Below are positions 48,798-61,126 of a DNA stretch of 64,000 nucleotides, piece by piece (positions within the stretch are counted from its first letter, which is position 1; every line of letters starts with the position of its first letter). Position numbers and translations under genes: made by a program. The stretch spans positions 29,014,727-29,078,726 of the forward strand of contig CM038048.1 of assembly GCA_021397845.1 (NCBI GenBank), read 5' to 3'. The notes beneath the pieces are model-generated. The model had not been told where the DNA came from, made no database searches, and saw only the letters and a program-made list of their open reading frames with translations. Source of the stretch: Areca catechu. Lineage: Eukaryota > Streptophyta > Magnoliopsida > Arecales > Arecaceae.

Positions 48798-50286
48798 TGT
48801 TGCCCAGAAATGGAGCCCAAGAGGGGGGGTGAATTGGGTCTTTTTAAATTTAAAACAGTAATGTGAATGTCTAGTGGTGTTTGTGAGTAATAAATTCAAT
48901 GCTTAAGTTTAAATGCAGTGGAAAGCAGTAAATCAAATGTAATAAGCAAAGAGCAAGAGGGAAAGAAGGCAATCACATACAAACACAATATTTATAGTGG
49001 TTCGGTGCAAACCTAGTACCTACATCCACTCCCCAAGTCATCCTTGGGAATTCCACTATAATCCAATCAAGATTACAGCTGACTTGTTTTTCAAAAGGCT
49101 CACAAGCCAAAACCTATGTTGGTTTTGTCACCTAAGCTCACCAACAACCTTTTACACTTATTTTTTCTTCGGGCTCACAAGTTAACCCTAGTTGATTTTA
49201 TCCCTTTGGTTTACCAACAAACTACAACAACCTTCTTTCAAGACACCCTTGAAAGCAAGGTCAAATCATAAGACAAAAACAGATATACAATTTCAAAAAT
49301 AAGAAAAACTCTCTTCAAGAGTAGAATGGAAGCTTTGAAGCTCAAGTTGATGCTTTGTCTTGTCTCATCCTTAGTATATCCTTCAAAACACTTCTTTTGG
49401 AATGATGTAAGGATGAGCTTATAAGCTTTTTCAGGGAATCAAACTATAAATGGCTCTTGATGTGAAGTTCTTGAGAGAATATTGGTTTTTTGGCTTTGAA
49501 TGGACTTCAATACTCTTCAATCCCTTTAGAATGAAGTTGGTGGAGGTTAAATACAACAAGAAACTTCTAAAAAATGGTTTGTGACCGTTGGAGCCTCGAA
49601 TCTAGCCATTTGGAGCTTGAAAAGTGAGTTATGCAAGTCAGAAAAATAGATCTATTAGGGCTGTCAGGCTTCAAGTATCGACACTTTGCTCATCAGGTGT
49701 CGATACATGGCTGTCAGGTGTCGACACTTGATTTCTCGGTGTTGACACTTGAACTTTCAAGTGTCGACACTTGATGCACAGGTGTCGACACTTGACATAC
49801 AAAAATCCTCCATTGGCAAAGTCTGTATTTTCAAAAATCTCAGGCCTTGAGTCGACACTTGGAAACCTAAGTGTCGACACTTGAAATGTAGGTGTCGACA
49901 CTTGAGTTCTAGGTATCGACACTTGGCATGCCAAGGGTTTTTCTGCATGCCAAATGCTGAAGTATCGACACTTGGCTTCCCAGGTGTCGACACATGATAC
50001 TGAAAAATTCATAATCAAGTATAATTTGAGCCAAAAACACAAATATTGATTTTGAAATTTAAATGGAACATAAATAAATAACAATTGAACATGTAAAAGC
50101 CTTTTTTCCATGAAGAGGATGTCCAAAATTATGAAAAATGCTCTGTTCCATGGCGTGCCATGATATATAAGCTTTTGAGATTCTGAGGTGCTTTCTTCCT
50201 GAAAACTCATAGCTTAAAATACACATTAATATACAATATGCACTCAATATTTTGTTATTCATCAAAATCGCTGGATGGAGCCAATA
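48798..50286 (-). repeat. Sire-C 5' LTR
   Basis: 1489 bp, collinear with 39175-40680. On the minus strand it begins TATTGGCTCC (TG mutated to TA). It carries the palindrome array at about 49675-49995, with a somewhat different set of intact copies. ACCAA follows at 50287-50291. Confidence 0.93.
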
Positions 50287-50291
50287 ACCAA

Positions 50292-50300
50292 GATGGAGAT
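50292..50300 (+). promoter_or_regulatory. NA-2 polypurine tract remnant
   Basis: GATGGAGAT directly before the NA-2 3' LTR. With the adjacent target-duplication bases it reads ACCAAGATGGAGAT, a weak version of the Sirevirus purine tract. Confidence 0.55.
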
Positions 50301-51075
50301 TGTTGGAGAAAATGCGGTCCTCCAAGTTTTGAGAGGAGTCACACATGATGTATCTAGGGCTAGGAGTTAGTCTAGGATGAGTCCTAGATGTTAGACTGAG
50401 TTTTTTGGCCAGTCAGGACATTAGAGTTGGCTCAGTTCTGGTTCGAGTCAGCTCTAATGGTTGGCACAGCATGGGAGCAGGAAAAGGTTTTGTGGGGAGT
50501 CGGCTCGATACTGCTGTGAGTCAGCTCGGTTACTGGCGAGTCGACTCGGTTCTGTGGGAGTCGTCTCGGTTACACAGAAAGGTAAAATAGTTTTCTGGAA
50601 GAGTCGACTCCAGGTCTGAGAGTCGACTCGTCCAGAGTGTTGTCTACTACAAGGAGTTGACTTGTGGGGTTCAAGCTGACTCGGATAACGGGATTCTTTG
50701 AATCATGTGTTGTTGCGCTAGGAAGTATTTTGAGGTTGTAGGTCCTTCGTGATCGATGTGTATATATATGTATACGGGGATGGAGAAGGGGCGAGTGAGA
50801 GGAAGAAGCCTTGTAACCTCCCAAGGAAACTGATCAAGAAGGAGAACCCTCTTTTCTTCCAGATATTGTTCTTCCTCCTCTCTCCCTCTCCTTGGTTCTC
50901 TCTCGTGTGTTTCACCCCATGGGGGTGCACCTCCATGATGGGAGTGGACAGCGTGCCCCATCTCTTCCCTGATCATAAGTCCCCGTTCCACCATGGCGGC
51001 ATCAAGAAGGATCCCGGGTTTCCGCGGAGTAATCTTGCTCCAACATCTGGTATCAGAGCAGATCTTGCTCTAACA
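50301..51075 (+). repeat. NA-2 3' LTR
   Basis: Starts TGTTGGAGAA and ends CTCTAACA, 775 bp. It has the same U3 motif series and the same 30-bp terminal duplication: LTR-like ends at 51045 and 51075, with TGGTATCAGAGC between. ATCAT follows. Confidence 0.9.
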
Positions 51076-51080
51076 ATCAT

Positions 51081-52351
51081 GACTAGTCTCTACATAGTCA
51101 TAGGCTATTCAAAAATCTAACTATAGTCTAAACATGAAAAACACTACTTGAAGTAATGAAAAAAATAATTTTATTCATGAAAAACAAACATTACGATCAA
51201 GCACTAATTATATAAAAAAATATAAAATATAAATACCATAAACCTCATCTACTTCTTGAAGATAGGAATTTCTTAGCCACTCATGATCTTCCTTTCCTAT
51301 CCTCCTATGCAAAGGCTCTAGAGGGACTCCAAGGAGTTGATTGCCCTAGGTAGAGGCATAGGTGCCTTTTTATAGGGTTTAATAGGGGAGAGGCTTGCAT
51401 GGGTTTCTAGTGTGGGACAAAACAAAAGAATTAAAAGAGTGACTAGGATTTAATTTTACGTTAGATCAATGGTTGGATGGTGAACCCAAATCTCAATAGT
51501 AATAGGCTTCCAATTTCTCTTAATATTTGATCATCTAAAAATTTCAGCCCTTGGATTGCTTTGAGATCCATGCATTCCATCCTTCCCTGATTAACATCAC
51601 CCAGCATTGCCACCATCTCCATGGACCATAGCTACCCCCACCGGAACTGGGCCTCGCTGGATCTGCCCATGCGTAGTCGAGACCCATTGCTAGAGTTTCC
51701 TTGCACCACTGAGAACCAACTACTAGAAGTCTTCACTGGTGATATTGTTAAGTGTGCCCATTACCGCACGGCTCCTTAGTATGTCGGTGAAAAAATTGTT
51801 GCTATAGCTAATGACAACAACTATGGGAAGATGGCCGAAGATGAGGAAGATGCTCGGAGGCTTGGATAGAGGCAAGCATCGATGAAAATGGTAGTGGTTG
51901 GATTGTGTGATTGATCATGTTTGGAGAAGAAATCAAGTGATGAGGTGGTCGAATCGAGCCAAAGATGAGGTGGCCGGCAAGAAAGGATGCTGGCGACAAC
52001 TTCTGACGGTTTTCCAGCAACGAGTAGTAGTAGAAATTCCTTTATGGTCCATGACTCTACGCTGTGGACTGCTGGCCATGGCTATTGGTGGTCTATCAGG
52101 CATATCGTAAACTAAGCAGTTGGTCCATAGTGGACCAAGTGCTCTAAAATGTATGCAATTTCATGTTAAATCTTTAAAAATCAATAGATTCATTTCAAGT
52201 CTGATTCACTTCAAACTTATTTCGTTTGAACCCATAAATCGAGCTCTTCGCAATGATAGTCTCCTTTCCTATAAAAAATATATAAAAATATTAATTAAAG
52301 ATAATTTAATTATTAAATTAATACTTTTATATATATATAATATAATTATCA
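51081..52351 (-). repeat. LARD-T LTR-3, right part
   Basis: Resumes LTR-3 exactly where 35816 left off (GACTAGTCTCTACATAGTC against the uninterrupted GATCATGAGTCATC site near 11124). It retains the GC-richer block. It ends AATTATCA, followed by the outer duplication TATTC. Confidence 0.85.
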
Positions 52352-52356
52352 TATTC

Positions 52357-54592
52357 CAACTTCAAGGAGCTTGCTTTAGCCCATAAATGGACCAATGTAA
52401 CTTGTAGACTTTGTAATCTTCATCATTTGAAGTGAAATCTAAGGGCTGCTCTATATAGATATCTTCCTAAAGATATTCATTAAGGAATGTCATTTCCATA
52501 TTTATTTATCAAATTTCATAATCATGAAATGCTATAATGGCAAGTAATGTATGGATGGATTTTAGCATTGTTAGTAGTGAAAAAGTATCATGATAGTCAA
52601 TGCCTTGATGCTGATTATATCTCTTTGCCACTATCCTTGCTTTATAGGTCTCTACTTTACTATCTGCATCTATCTTTCTTTCGTGGATCCATTTACACCC
52701 AATAGATTCAATACCCTCAAGTGGATCCTCTAAGGTCTAGACGTGGTTCAGTGCATTGAGTCAACTTTTGACTTCATAGTACTCAACCATTTCTCGGAGT
52801 CAATGTTTGATATTGCCTCATTATAGGTCTTAGGATCAACTATTTGATCCCTGTTTGTAACGAGTAACATTTTATCTATATCCTCTATAAGAATACCTAA
52901 GTACATTTCAGGAGGACGGAAAATCCTATTAGACCTATGAGGTGGAGGGGGTGGAGGAGGTGAAGCTACATTGACTGGCTCAACCAAAATAGGTTCAATA
53001 GTTTCTACAACCCACTACTTGATAGAGACCTTCTCTTTAAGCTCAATTTGCCTTCTACTACTACCATCTTGAATAAATTTTTTTTTCCAAGAATATGGTA
53101 TTTTGACTCACAATTATATTATGATTCTCTAGGAAGTAAAAATAGTATCCTAATAATTCTTTAGGATATCCTATGAAATGGGCTCTAGCAGACCTACCCT
53201 TTAATTTGTCCACCTACTATATTTTGACAAGAGCTAGGCATCCCCAAATCCTGATATGATCAAGACTTAGTTTCTTATTATGCCACATCTCATATGGTAT
53301 GGTAGGAATGGATTTAGAGGGAACACCATTTAGAATGTAAGTTATAGTAAGTATGGTGCATCCCCAAAGATATAAGGACAAATTAATGAAGATCATCATG
53401 GACTAGACCATATCTAATAGAGTCTTATTTCTCCTTTTCGCTATCCCATTGAGCTAAGGTATAACAGGTGGAGTCCACTATGAAACTATGCCATTATCCT
53501 TGAGATGACCCAGAAATTTTTGCTAAGGTATTCCCTTCCTCGATCTAATTTAAGAACCTTAAGAGATTTTCCTATTTGCTTCTTTACTTCATGTCTAAAT
53601 TATTTGAACTTTTCAAATGCTTCAGACTTGTATTTCATAAGAAATATATACACATACCATGAATAATCATCAGCAAAGGTTATGAAGTATCGATAACCAC
53701 TCCTGGCTTATACATCAAACACCCCATGCACATCAGTGTGTACTAGGGCAAGTACCTTAGTGGCCCTCTCCCCATGTCCTACAAAGGATAACCTGGCCAT
53801 CTTGTCTTGAAGATTGGATTCACAAACTGGAAATGAATATGAGTTTAATGGATGAAGGACACCGTCCTCCAGTTTATTTATCCTATCCTCATCAATATGA
53901 CTAAGTCTAAGGCGACACATGTACTATGGTTCAAGTCATCTCTAGGTCTTTTTTGATCTATGGTACTCACTAATTTCTCATTTACATTAACTGACTCATC
54001 AACATGATTAATATGTATATGGTAAAGACTATCAATCATAAAGCTACATGCAACCAAATTATTTTCCAAATAAATGGAGTAGTGGTCCTTATTAAAATTG
54101 AAACTATATCCCTTCGATGCTAATATAGATATAGAAATCAAATTTCTACTAGCAACAGATATATAGTAACAATCTCTAAATATTAAATAATATCCTGATG
54201 ATAATCAAAGAGGGAAGGTATTACAGCAACAACTGCAACTTTGCACCATTACCGACCCGAAGGATCACTTCGCCTTCTCTCAACCTTCTACATCCTACTA
54301 GGCCTTGCATTGAAGTGCACAAATATGCACTAGAACTAGAGCCTATAACCCAACTAGAAGTAAAAAAAATAGTCAGGTTTGTTTCAATAATAAGCATCTC
54401 TAACATACCTTCTAAAAGTGTGTCAACCCTTTTCTTTAGGCTTTCTAGGTACATAGGACCCCTTGACCTCATCAAGGTCCCTTCTGTATCTTGGTCAAAG
54501 ACATATCCTAAAACATTAGGCCAGTCCCTGTGATTGGATTTGGTCAAATGTTTAGACTCAAAGTTTTGGGCTAAGGAAATTAGAGCTGACAT
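52357..54592 (-). pseudogene. pol: Copia-H2 gag remnant, protease, integrase and RT N-terminal part
   Basis: On the minus strand, the frame from 54592 starts with a short gag-like N-terminus and passes abruptly into the protease region (WVIGSSSS at about residue 81, where Asp of D(S/T)G is Gly; then GNGAK). Most of gag is deleted. GAG-pre-integrase (54141-53708) leads to HTDVHGVFDV at the integrase start. Integrase C-terminal motifs IPYEMWHNKK and IWGCLA are near 53290-53220. A linker with a Pro run and the RT start (PKTYNEAIS near 52850) follow. The half ends at GLKQA-like residues where LARD-T is inserted. Stops and frameshifts are numerous. Confidence 0.85.
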
Positions 54593-56260
54593 TATTATCT
54601 GAAGAGAGAAAAGATTCTAGTTAAATATTTGTACTCAATCAACTATTTATTCTAGGGACTTTAAAAAATAAATATGAACCTCCATTATTTTCTTAGATCT
54701 CTCACATTCCTCAGTAGAGATGTGGAAATCCTTACATGACTAGGATTCCTAGTGGGTACTACGGTCCCACTGATCTACATGCACCTCTTTTAATAGTTGT
54801 TGGTAACATACAAACCAATGAGTGGACAACTCTTGTCCAATATTTCTTAAGCAAATTGCAGTGACTCGATCTCTAAGTCATATGAGCTCACCTAATAGTT
54901 ATTGCCCACACTCCTTGGTTAAGTTAGACCCATCGTTCAACATGAAAGTAAAGTTGTCATCGGATCTCTCACCTAATAGTTATTGGGCCCACTCCTATCT
55001 TCATCCCACAGCATCTCATGTTAGTCGAATGGTTGCACCCCTTGATGTAATTGAACCACTATATCTAGCCAAGAATAATTAATACCTAAGAGATGTCCAC
55101 ATCTCAACAATGATGGAAGATCTATTGACTTAATATTTATGAGAAGATTTGGGTTCAGGTCATATCTAAATTGATCAGTTCATCTTATACATGATTAATC
55201 CAATTTAGGTCAGTAAAACTCATGTCTGACTAAGCTGGATTAAATCAACACATCTCATATCTGACTCACTAGGCTTGGGTTAGCACAACTCATGTCTCAC
55301 TAGCCTAGTTTGGGTTAGCATATCTTATATCTGACTGTCCTAGTTCATGTCAACACATCTCATGTTTGACGAACCTAAGTGGCATAGGTGAACTCGAATC
55401 AACAAGCAACTTAATTCAAAAATTAATAACCAAATTGGCCAGGTAAGTAAGATCAATGAGAAGGTTCTGTCATTTGACCTCTTTTCTTAGATACCAACCG
55501 AGTTAGCCAGGTAAGAGTAGCCCTAATTAATAACCATGATCAAGATGTGCCTTGGACACTAATTGGTTCATAAGAATTGAACAAGTTAGCCTAGCAACTC
55601 GGGCTCAGACGATTGACCCAAATTAGGTCTTTAATTGATCAATTTATATTAAGTGTTAATTAATGTGACCAAACTATAACTAAGATCAATTTTGAGTCCC
55701 TTTAACCCAACCCAAATCAACTATGGATCGGGTTTGATTAGCTGCTCAAAATTGAAATAGGGTTCTAGCATGCTCTAATCAAAATCCTAATATGTAGTCT
55801 AATCAGTAGATAAAATTATTCTACACATACCCTCCGGTACAAACTAAAAACTCAAATTCTAAAAATGATTTTTAGATTAGGTTTAAGTGCACGAAATTAA
55901 TAGTTTATGATCATAAATTGGTTTTCATATCAAAACCCTAGTTCATGTATCTCATTCATCTTGTTTTAGATTAAACCGATTAACTTACATCTTATGTAAT
56001 TAATTTTAAATCTAAAAGATGAACTTAATTTCCTTTTCATGTTCTTCACAAGTCAAATCACAAGAGACACCCCTACATTACATAAGAGATCCCATTGAAT
56101 GGAAAAATAGGATCATTAAAACCTACTTAGCTCTTATGACTAGATGGTCATGGTGATGCACCCAATCCAAATACTTGGCTAAAAGAATCATAATAATTAT
56201 AAATTTAATTTATTTTATTATAAGATCTTAACCTAATCTAGCATGTTAGACCAATCCTAG
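54593..56260 (-). other. Copia-H2 leader between PBS and gag remnant
   Basis: A long stretch (1.67 kb) without a recognisable ORF. A duplicated motif TCACCTAATAGTTATTG occurs at about 54888 and 54970, and a 35-bp tandem array at 55182-55380. The length is unusual for a copia leader. It may include an unrecognised insertion or residual gag. Confidence 0.5.
55182..55380. repeat. 35-bp tandem repeat in Copia-H2 leader
   Basis: Units begin at 55182, 55217, 55252, 55287, 55322 and 55357, each with a (A/T)CTCAT(A/G)TCTGAC-like core. Period is 35 bp throughout, with substitutions but no length change. Confidence 0.75.
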
Positions 56261-56272
56261 GCTCTAATATCA
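56261..56272 (-). promoter_or_regulatory. Copia-H2 primer binding site (degenerate)
   Basis: The minus strand reads TGATATTAGAGC, two transitions from the initiator-Met PBS, directly after the LTR end. Confidence 0.7.
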
Positions 56273-56273
56273 T

Positions 56274-58124
56274 TGAAGGAATTATGGTAGCAAGCATGCT
56301 AAAAAACAAAGTTTCTAAAACCCTAGCATAAGTGATCTTTGAAACTATTTCAAGATTACATGAAAAATTATTTAAAAATAATTCCTAAGGACCTATCTAA
56401 CATGCCAATTAATATATCATCACATAAGTAACTTATCTTGATCACTATCCTCCTTTAACCATGATCGGATGGTGGATCATCGGGGTTGCTATTAAAGCCA
56501 TTCAGGCACCCGACCTCTATTGGTATCTACATGGGGATGATGCTGATTAACTCCCTGAGGCCCCTAGACTGCTAGCTTCTTGTAGGCCTCTTCTCTAGCT
56601 TAGATCTCGAACTTCTTCCAAGACATTCTCGAAGAAAATAGGTTGCAGCCCCTGCAACCTTCTCACAAACCCTTCATGAAATAAATCAAGACTTTACTTC
56701 AGACACCTAAGTGAGGAAGAACACTTTGTTCTCCCTTTCTCCTCTCTCTTAACTATCTTCTCTAAAAGAGTTTTGTTGTGGACTAATCAGAATAGGGTAG
56801 GATGGGAGATAGAAATCAGATATGTGGCAAGGTAGAAGAGATAGGGAGAAAAAAAAACTTAGCAGCACTCTTTCTCATTCCCAATTTTAAGATTGACGCA
56901 CAATCATAAGAACATTCATTCTACTCAATGCCTTATCAGATAAGACCCTTATAATTTGAATCCCATTTAAATTTTATTTGACATGAGCGATAAGAATTAA
57001 GAAAGATTTGTGTGAGGAGAGGTTTAGCACTAATCCTAGTTTTTCCTCTTTCAGTTGTTGCACAATTGAATTCATGCCCATAAGCCTCCATGTTTTCCTT
57101 TTGTTTCTATCTTCTATCAGATAAGACTCCTCCATATTGAAACAAATTCAAAAAGGAATTTAAGATAAGGATAAAACTTATAAAGATGGAAAGATAAAAA
57201 CCAAGATATAAGAGACATCAACTTCTTGCACCCAATTTCAAATTCTATGCACATCTTAATTTCTCACCGCATAATTTACCATACAAAAATATTTTTAAAA
57301 AGATTTAGAGAAGATTTAGGCCTAATCTAATTAGGTTAGGTGCCCTTTATAATTGAGTTTAAATTTGAGTCAAATCAAATCGATTTGAACCCTATTTGAA
57401 TCGAATTCGAAAAGGCTGATAATCCTATTTGCAATAGGATTTGAAATCCTAGTCCAACTAGGATTCTTAAATCCAATTAAATAAAATTGAATTACAACTC
57501 TTGCAATTAATTCCTTGGTGCCAAAATTAGTAGGTACCAAAAATAGCAACTACTAAATTTGTAACATTTACAAAATTGACAATTACTAAATTTGATCCAA
57601 GCCTTAATTAGGTCAAACCCCTATTGTGTATGAACCCTCAGTTTCCTTCTATTTGGTAATGAGATATATAATGATCTCTATCACAGTATCATCGAAACCT
57701 TTTTGACGGATCAAAACTTTTCCAGCTCAACCCTAAAATGGATTATCGATCCAAAAATGACCCAAGTAGGTTCCTACAATCTACTAGTGATACCTAGTAA
57801 TATGTGGTGGTAACTCTACAAATTAGAAGAATAAACTCCTACGTGAAGTTTCCATGTGATCAAGTTCCTCTATCAAAAGTCTCGATAGGATGCAGGTCAT
57901 GGATCCTCATCAAACTCTAAGCATTCTTTATATGCTTGACTTAATCGACTCAAGCTCAATCATAATTCCATGGAAATTACTTTCCATTATAATGTTGTTG
58001 TAGCCACAAACTCAAAGACTCAACCTCATAGGTCGCATAGGATTATTCCTCTACTATTGAGGCTGATAGATTCTCTATAGGTACACTCCCAACTCCTATA
58101 ACGATATACTATAGCCATAAGCAC
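56274..58124 (-). repeat. Copia-H2 right (5') LTR, low-coordinate part
   Basis: From about 57090 it aligns with 7985-9040 of the left LTR. The 56274-57090 part has its partner outside the window. No gene. It is interrupted at 58125 by a solo-LTR-like insertion. AGCAC (58120-58124) is the left duplication of that insertion. Confidence 0.8.
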
Positions 58125-59761
58125 TGATGAGGGACGGACTCGATGAACCCTGGTTTATTTGGAAAAGGGAACACCTAAACAAACAAGGACCGTGGGAGGG
58201 CTAAGAAGCCTCCCGAGACTAGGGCGAACTGACACTAAACCCTAAAACAGCTGAATTCTTTTAGTTTTCAATTTTCTTGGTAGAGGAACAATGGGATGGA
58301 GGATAGAAAACATGGACACTCTAGGACTAGAGACTCACCTTCACGGAGAGACGTCGCACCTCTAGGGTATCTCACCCACCCCACTACATGTAGTCTAGGG
58401 CATCCCACCTATCTCACTACACGCGGAGCCTAGGGCATCCCACCCAAATCGCTACCTGGGGTCGTAAAGAAAAATCCCTAAGACCTAGAGGGGGACTCGA
58501 TGGAAAAGGGGATAACTAGGGCCTCATGCCCCTCGACGCTCGCATGGAGCGAAGGAAGTGGGGTCTCATATCCCTTGACACCCGTAGGTGAAGGAAAGAC
58601 AGGCCTCATCCCAGAACCAAAACCAATGGAAAATCCAAAAATTTCATATCAAACTTATTCATTATAGGGAGAGAGAGGGCCTTTATATGGAAAAACCAAA
58701 CACCTCACTTAGCCTACAAGAAACCCAAAAAAGGAAAAATAAATTATATCAAAATCCATGCTACATCAATATTAGTGCTAATCTGCTCTGGGAAGCATAT
58801 CGACTTAATGATATGCTCTGAAAAGCGTGCTACTTTGACTGCTCCAGAAAGCATGCGGAACCATCTCACGAACATGCATAGAAGGGAAGATCTCTGTCGA
58901 ACATCGACGGATAGTCGGCGACCAAGAAGCAGGCGGCGGATGGGGCCAACGGACGGCGAGCGGCGGACGACGAGCGGTGGGATGCAGGTGGGGTGGCGGC
59001 ATAGGGGTGGCACAGCATGCCCACGGCTTGCCATTTCACCTTCCCACGGTCGTGGGGCCCCAAGCACCGGCGAGGACCTCCGATGGCCGGGCCTTGACCG
59101 GCGGACGGCGGTGCAGCGGGACGGCGGTAGGAGGGCGGCGGCGGCTGCAGGCGGTGAGCGGTGGCGTCACATGGACGGACGCATCCGTTCATCTTCCCAT
59201 GGGCTGTGGGGCCCTGGGCACCGGCGAGGGTCCCCCCGACGACCAGGCGAGAGTCGGTGGCAGGCAGCGAGCGGCGGTGTCACATGGACGGATGCATTCG
59301 TTCGTCTTCCCACGGGCCATGGGGCCCTAGGCACCGACGAGGGCCCCCCCAGCGACCGGGCAAGAGCCAGCAACGGCGGGATGGTGGTGGGTGGCGAGAC
59401 AGTGGCAGGCGGGTGGTGGGCAGGCGGCTGATGGATGGCTCCGCATATGTTCGTCTTCCCACGGCCTTGGACGGCGGGCGGCCGGCTTTTCCGGTAAGGG
59501 CAAGGCCGGCGAGCACCGGCGGGGGCTGCCGGGGGTCGGGCAACCCGGATCTGTGGGTGGCGGGGTGATGGGCTAGGGTTTGGAAGGTTTTAAAAAATCA
59601 TGGGAAGAAGATGGAATAAGGCTGGAATAAAGTGGGGATAGGCTCGGGATAAAACAAGAATAGTGGGAATAGCTGGAATAGCTGGAATAGGAAAATAAAA
59701 AAATGTGAGAATATTAAGAAAAAATGGAAAAAGAACCTGGAGCTGCCCTGGATCCCCATCA
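58125..59761 (-). mobile_element. Solo-LTR-like insertion sLTR-1 with GC-rich repeat block
   Basis: A 1637-bp insertion flanked by AGCAC (58120-58124) and AGTAC (59762-59766). On the minus strand it starts TGATGGGGATCC and ends CCTCATCA. These termini match NA-1. A TATA box (minus CATATAAAGG) is near 58676-58688. Its terminal sequence is not repeated inside, so it is best read as a solo LTR. The GC-rich part (58860-59570) holds degenerate repeats of about 117 bp (for example near 59158 and 59273). ORFs here lie on both strands and show no domain. Confidence 0.75.
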
Positions 59762-59766
59762 AGTAC

Positions 59767-60293
59767 TACAAGGCCCAGTATAGCTAGGGACCATGTTTAT
59801 GTACTTGTCAAACTACAGCAACCTTGCAATGAGTGACTAAGGCACCACAAGTCAAGGAGCCACTCATACAAATACAGCTTGAGAAGTCAGTAACGAGTGA
59901 GTAGTTATGCATGCAACTTCTTATTCTTAAATATCATTGTTCTCTAATAACCACTTGTACTCTCACTCGGATGTTCCCACACTATAGACTCAAGACTCTT
60001 CTACCTGAAAAGGAAGTAGTCCATACACTAATCTTAATGGATCGATCACCATCCTTGTGATGATCTAATAACCAGGAGCATTTAAGAGTTAACCTATAAT
60101 GATACATGTCTCAAATTCTTAACTCTTGAGAATATGTATCATTGTCCATTAACTCTATGAAGATTCATAGACATATAAAAATTTGATTAAAAAATTATCT
60201 AAATTTATTGATAAAAAATTGATTAAGTATAATTTGATGTCCCAATAATTACTGTGTCAGCCAACTTGGCTTTTAGGGCATACATATCTAACA
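59767..60293 (-). repeat. Copia-H2 right (5') LTR, high-coordinate part
   Basis: On the minus strand the LTR starts TGTTAGATATGTATGCC at 60293. It aligns with 9060-9589. AAAAG (60294-60298) is the presumed target duplication in Copia-H1; its partner is off-window. Confidence 0.85.
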
Positions 60294-60298
60294 AAAAG

Positions 60299-61126
60299 TT
60301 CTATTAATATTTGTAATTCATTGCAAGGACTTTAAGTTAGTAGATGATTTGAAGGTAGCAAGAGTTTTCTGAACATGGGAGATGGAAGTCGAGTTTCTAT
60401 CCAGGCTTCAGGAGTCATCTAAAGTTGTCATTCTGAGTGATTGTCACTTTTGTTTTGAATTCATGTTAAATGTCATCTCTGTAGGCCTTTTGGCTATGAA
60501 TGGTTTATAAACTACCAATAAAGAATGACATTTATAATATCATTATGAATGGTGTTATTGTGATATATGGATAATTAAGAAATGGCATCTATATGCTATC
60601 ATAGCTGTTAGAGTAATGTACACTTCAAGTAAATGCCCTAAGTTAGATAATGTCAATGATGCCTATCTTTGGCACTGTAGGCTAGGTCATATTAACAAGA
60701 GCATGATAAATAGGTTAAAAAAAGAGAGTATCTTCAATGTCAATGATTGTGAATCATTGCCTACATGGAGTCCTACCTTCTTAGAAAGATGACCAAGTTA
60801 TCTTTTACTGGAAAAGGTAAACGAGCTAGTGAGATTTTGAGTCTGATACATACCGATGTATATGGACCCATGAATACTTGTGCCAGAGGTGGAGATTACT
60901 ATTTCATTACATTTATAGATGACCTATCTAGGTTTGGTTATGCCTATCTAATAATGTATAAATTTGAGTCATTTGAAATATACAAACGATACCATAATGA
61001 GGTAGAATAATAAACTGGAAAGAGTATTAAAACTCTTTGATCAAATCGAGGAGGAGAATAACTTACTAGTAAGTTTCTGATATATCTGGAAAAAAATGGG
61101 ATTCTCTCATAATAGACACCTCCTGG
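60299..61126 (+). pseudogene. pol: Copia-H1 protease end, GAG-pre-integrase and integrase core
   Basis: Plus-strand relic of another copia polyprotein. Read across frames it shows a degenerate MGDGSR region, LMLNVISVGLLA (about 60460), the zinc region LWHCRLGH...MINRLKK (about 60670), and the integrase start HTDVYGPM followed by YYFITFIDDLSR (about 60850-60960). Stops follow at 61008 and beyond, with KNGI and TPPG just before 61126, where sLTR-2 is inserted. Copia-H2 lies immediately to the left. This is the oldest layer visible. Confidence 0.83.

Larger units (their letters stand above)
39175..50286 (-). mobile_element. Sire-C: Sirevirus, structurally complete, minus strand
   Basis: 11.1 kb with LTRs of 1506 bp (39175-40680) and 1489 bp (48798-50286), PBS, gag, pol, envelope-like ORF and polypurine tracts all present. 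Target duplication ACCAA is perfect (39170-39174 and 50287-50291). About 14 differences occur in the first 250 aligned LTR bases by eye. It sits in the internal region of NA-2, near its 3' LTR. Pol carries numerous lesions, so it cannot move by itself. Confidence 0.95.
35817..51075 (+). mobile_element. NA-2: non-autonomous copia-type element hosting Sire-C
   Basis: LTRs of 768 bp (35817-36584) and 775 bp (50301-51075) enclose an initiator-Met PBS and about 2.6 kb of own internal sequence (36599-39174 plus 50292-50300). The rest is Sire-C. Target duplication ATCAT is perfect (35812-35816 and 51076-51080). No gag, protease, integrase, RT or RNase H motif is seen. The U3 motif array and the purine tract plus TGTTGG start resemble Sireviruses, which may mobilise it. 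Confidence 0.88.
10686..52351 (-). mobile_element. LARD-T: tandem non-autonomous gypsy-type element (LTR-int-LTR-int-LTR), hosting two nests
   Basis: Three copies of one LTR (10686-12394; 16389-16718 plus 33178-33772; 35379-35816 plus 51081-52351) alternate with two internal regions (12395-16388 and 33773-35378). On the minus strand each LTR starts TGATAATTAT and ends ATCA. A PBS-like site follows LTR-2 and LTR-3, and a short purine tract precedes LTR-1 and LTR-2. Single outer duplications TATTT (10681-10685) and TATTC (52352-52356) bracket the array, which lies in the RT of Copia-H2. No usable pol is present, so the size and contents fit a large retrotransposon derivative. Confidence 0.85.

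Noticed and set aside
58775..59568. Plus-strand ORFs of up to 218 codons in sLTR-1
   Set aside because: Arg/Gly-rich low-complexity translation of a GC-rich repeat block, open in several frames and on both strands. Better explained by base composition.
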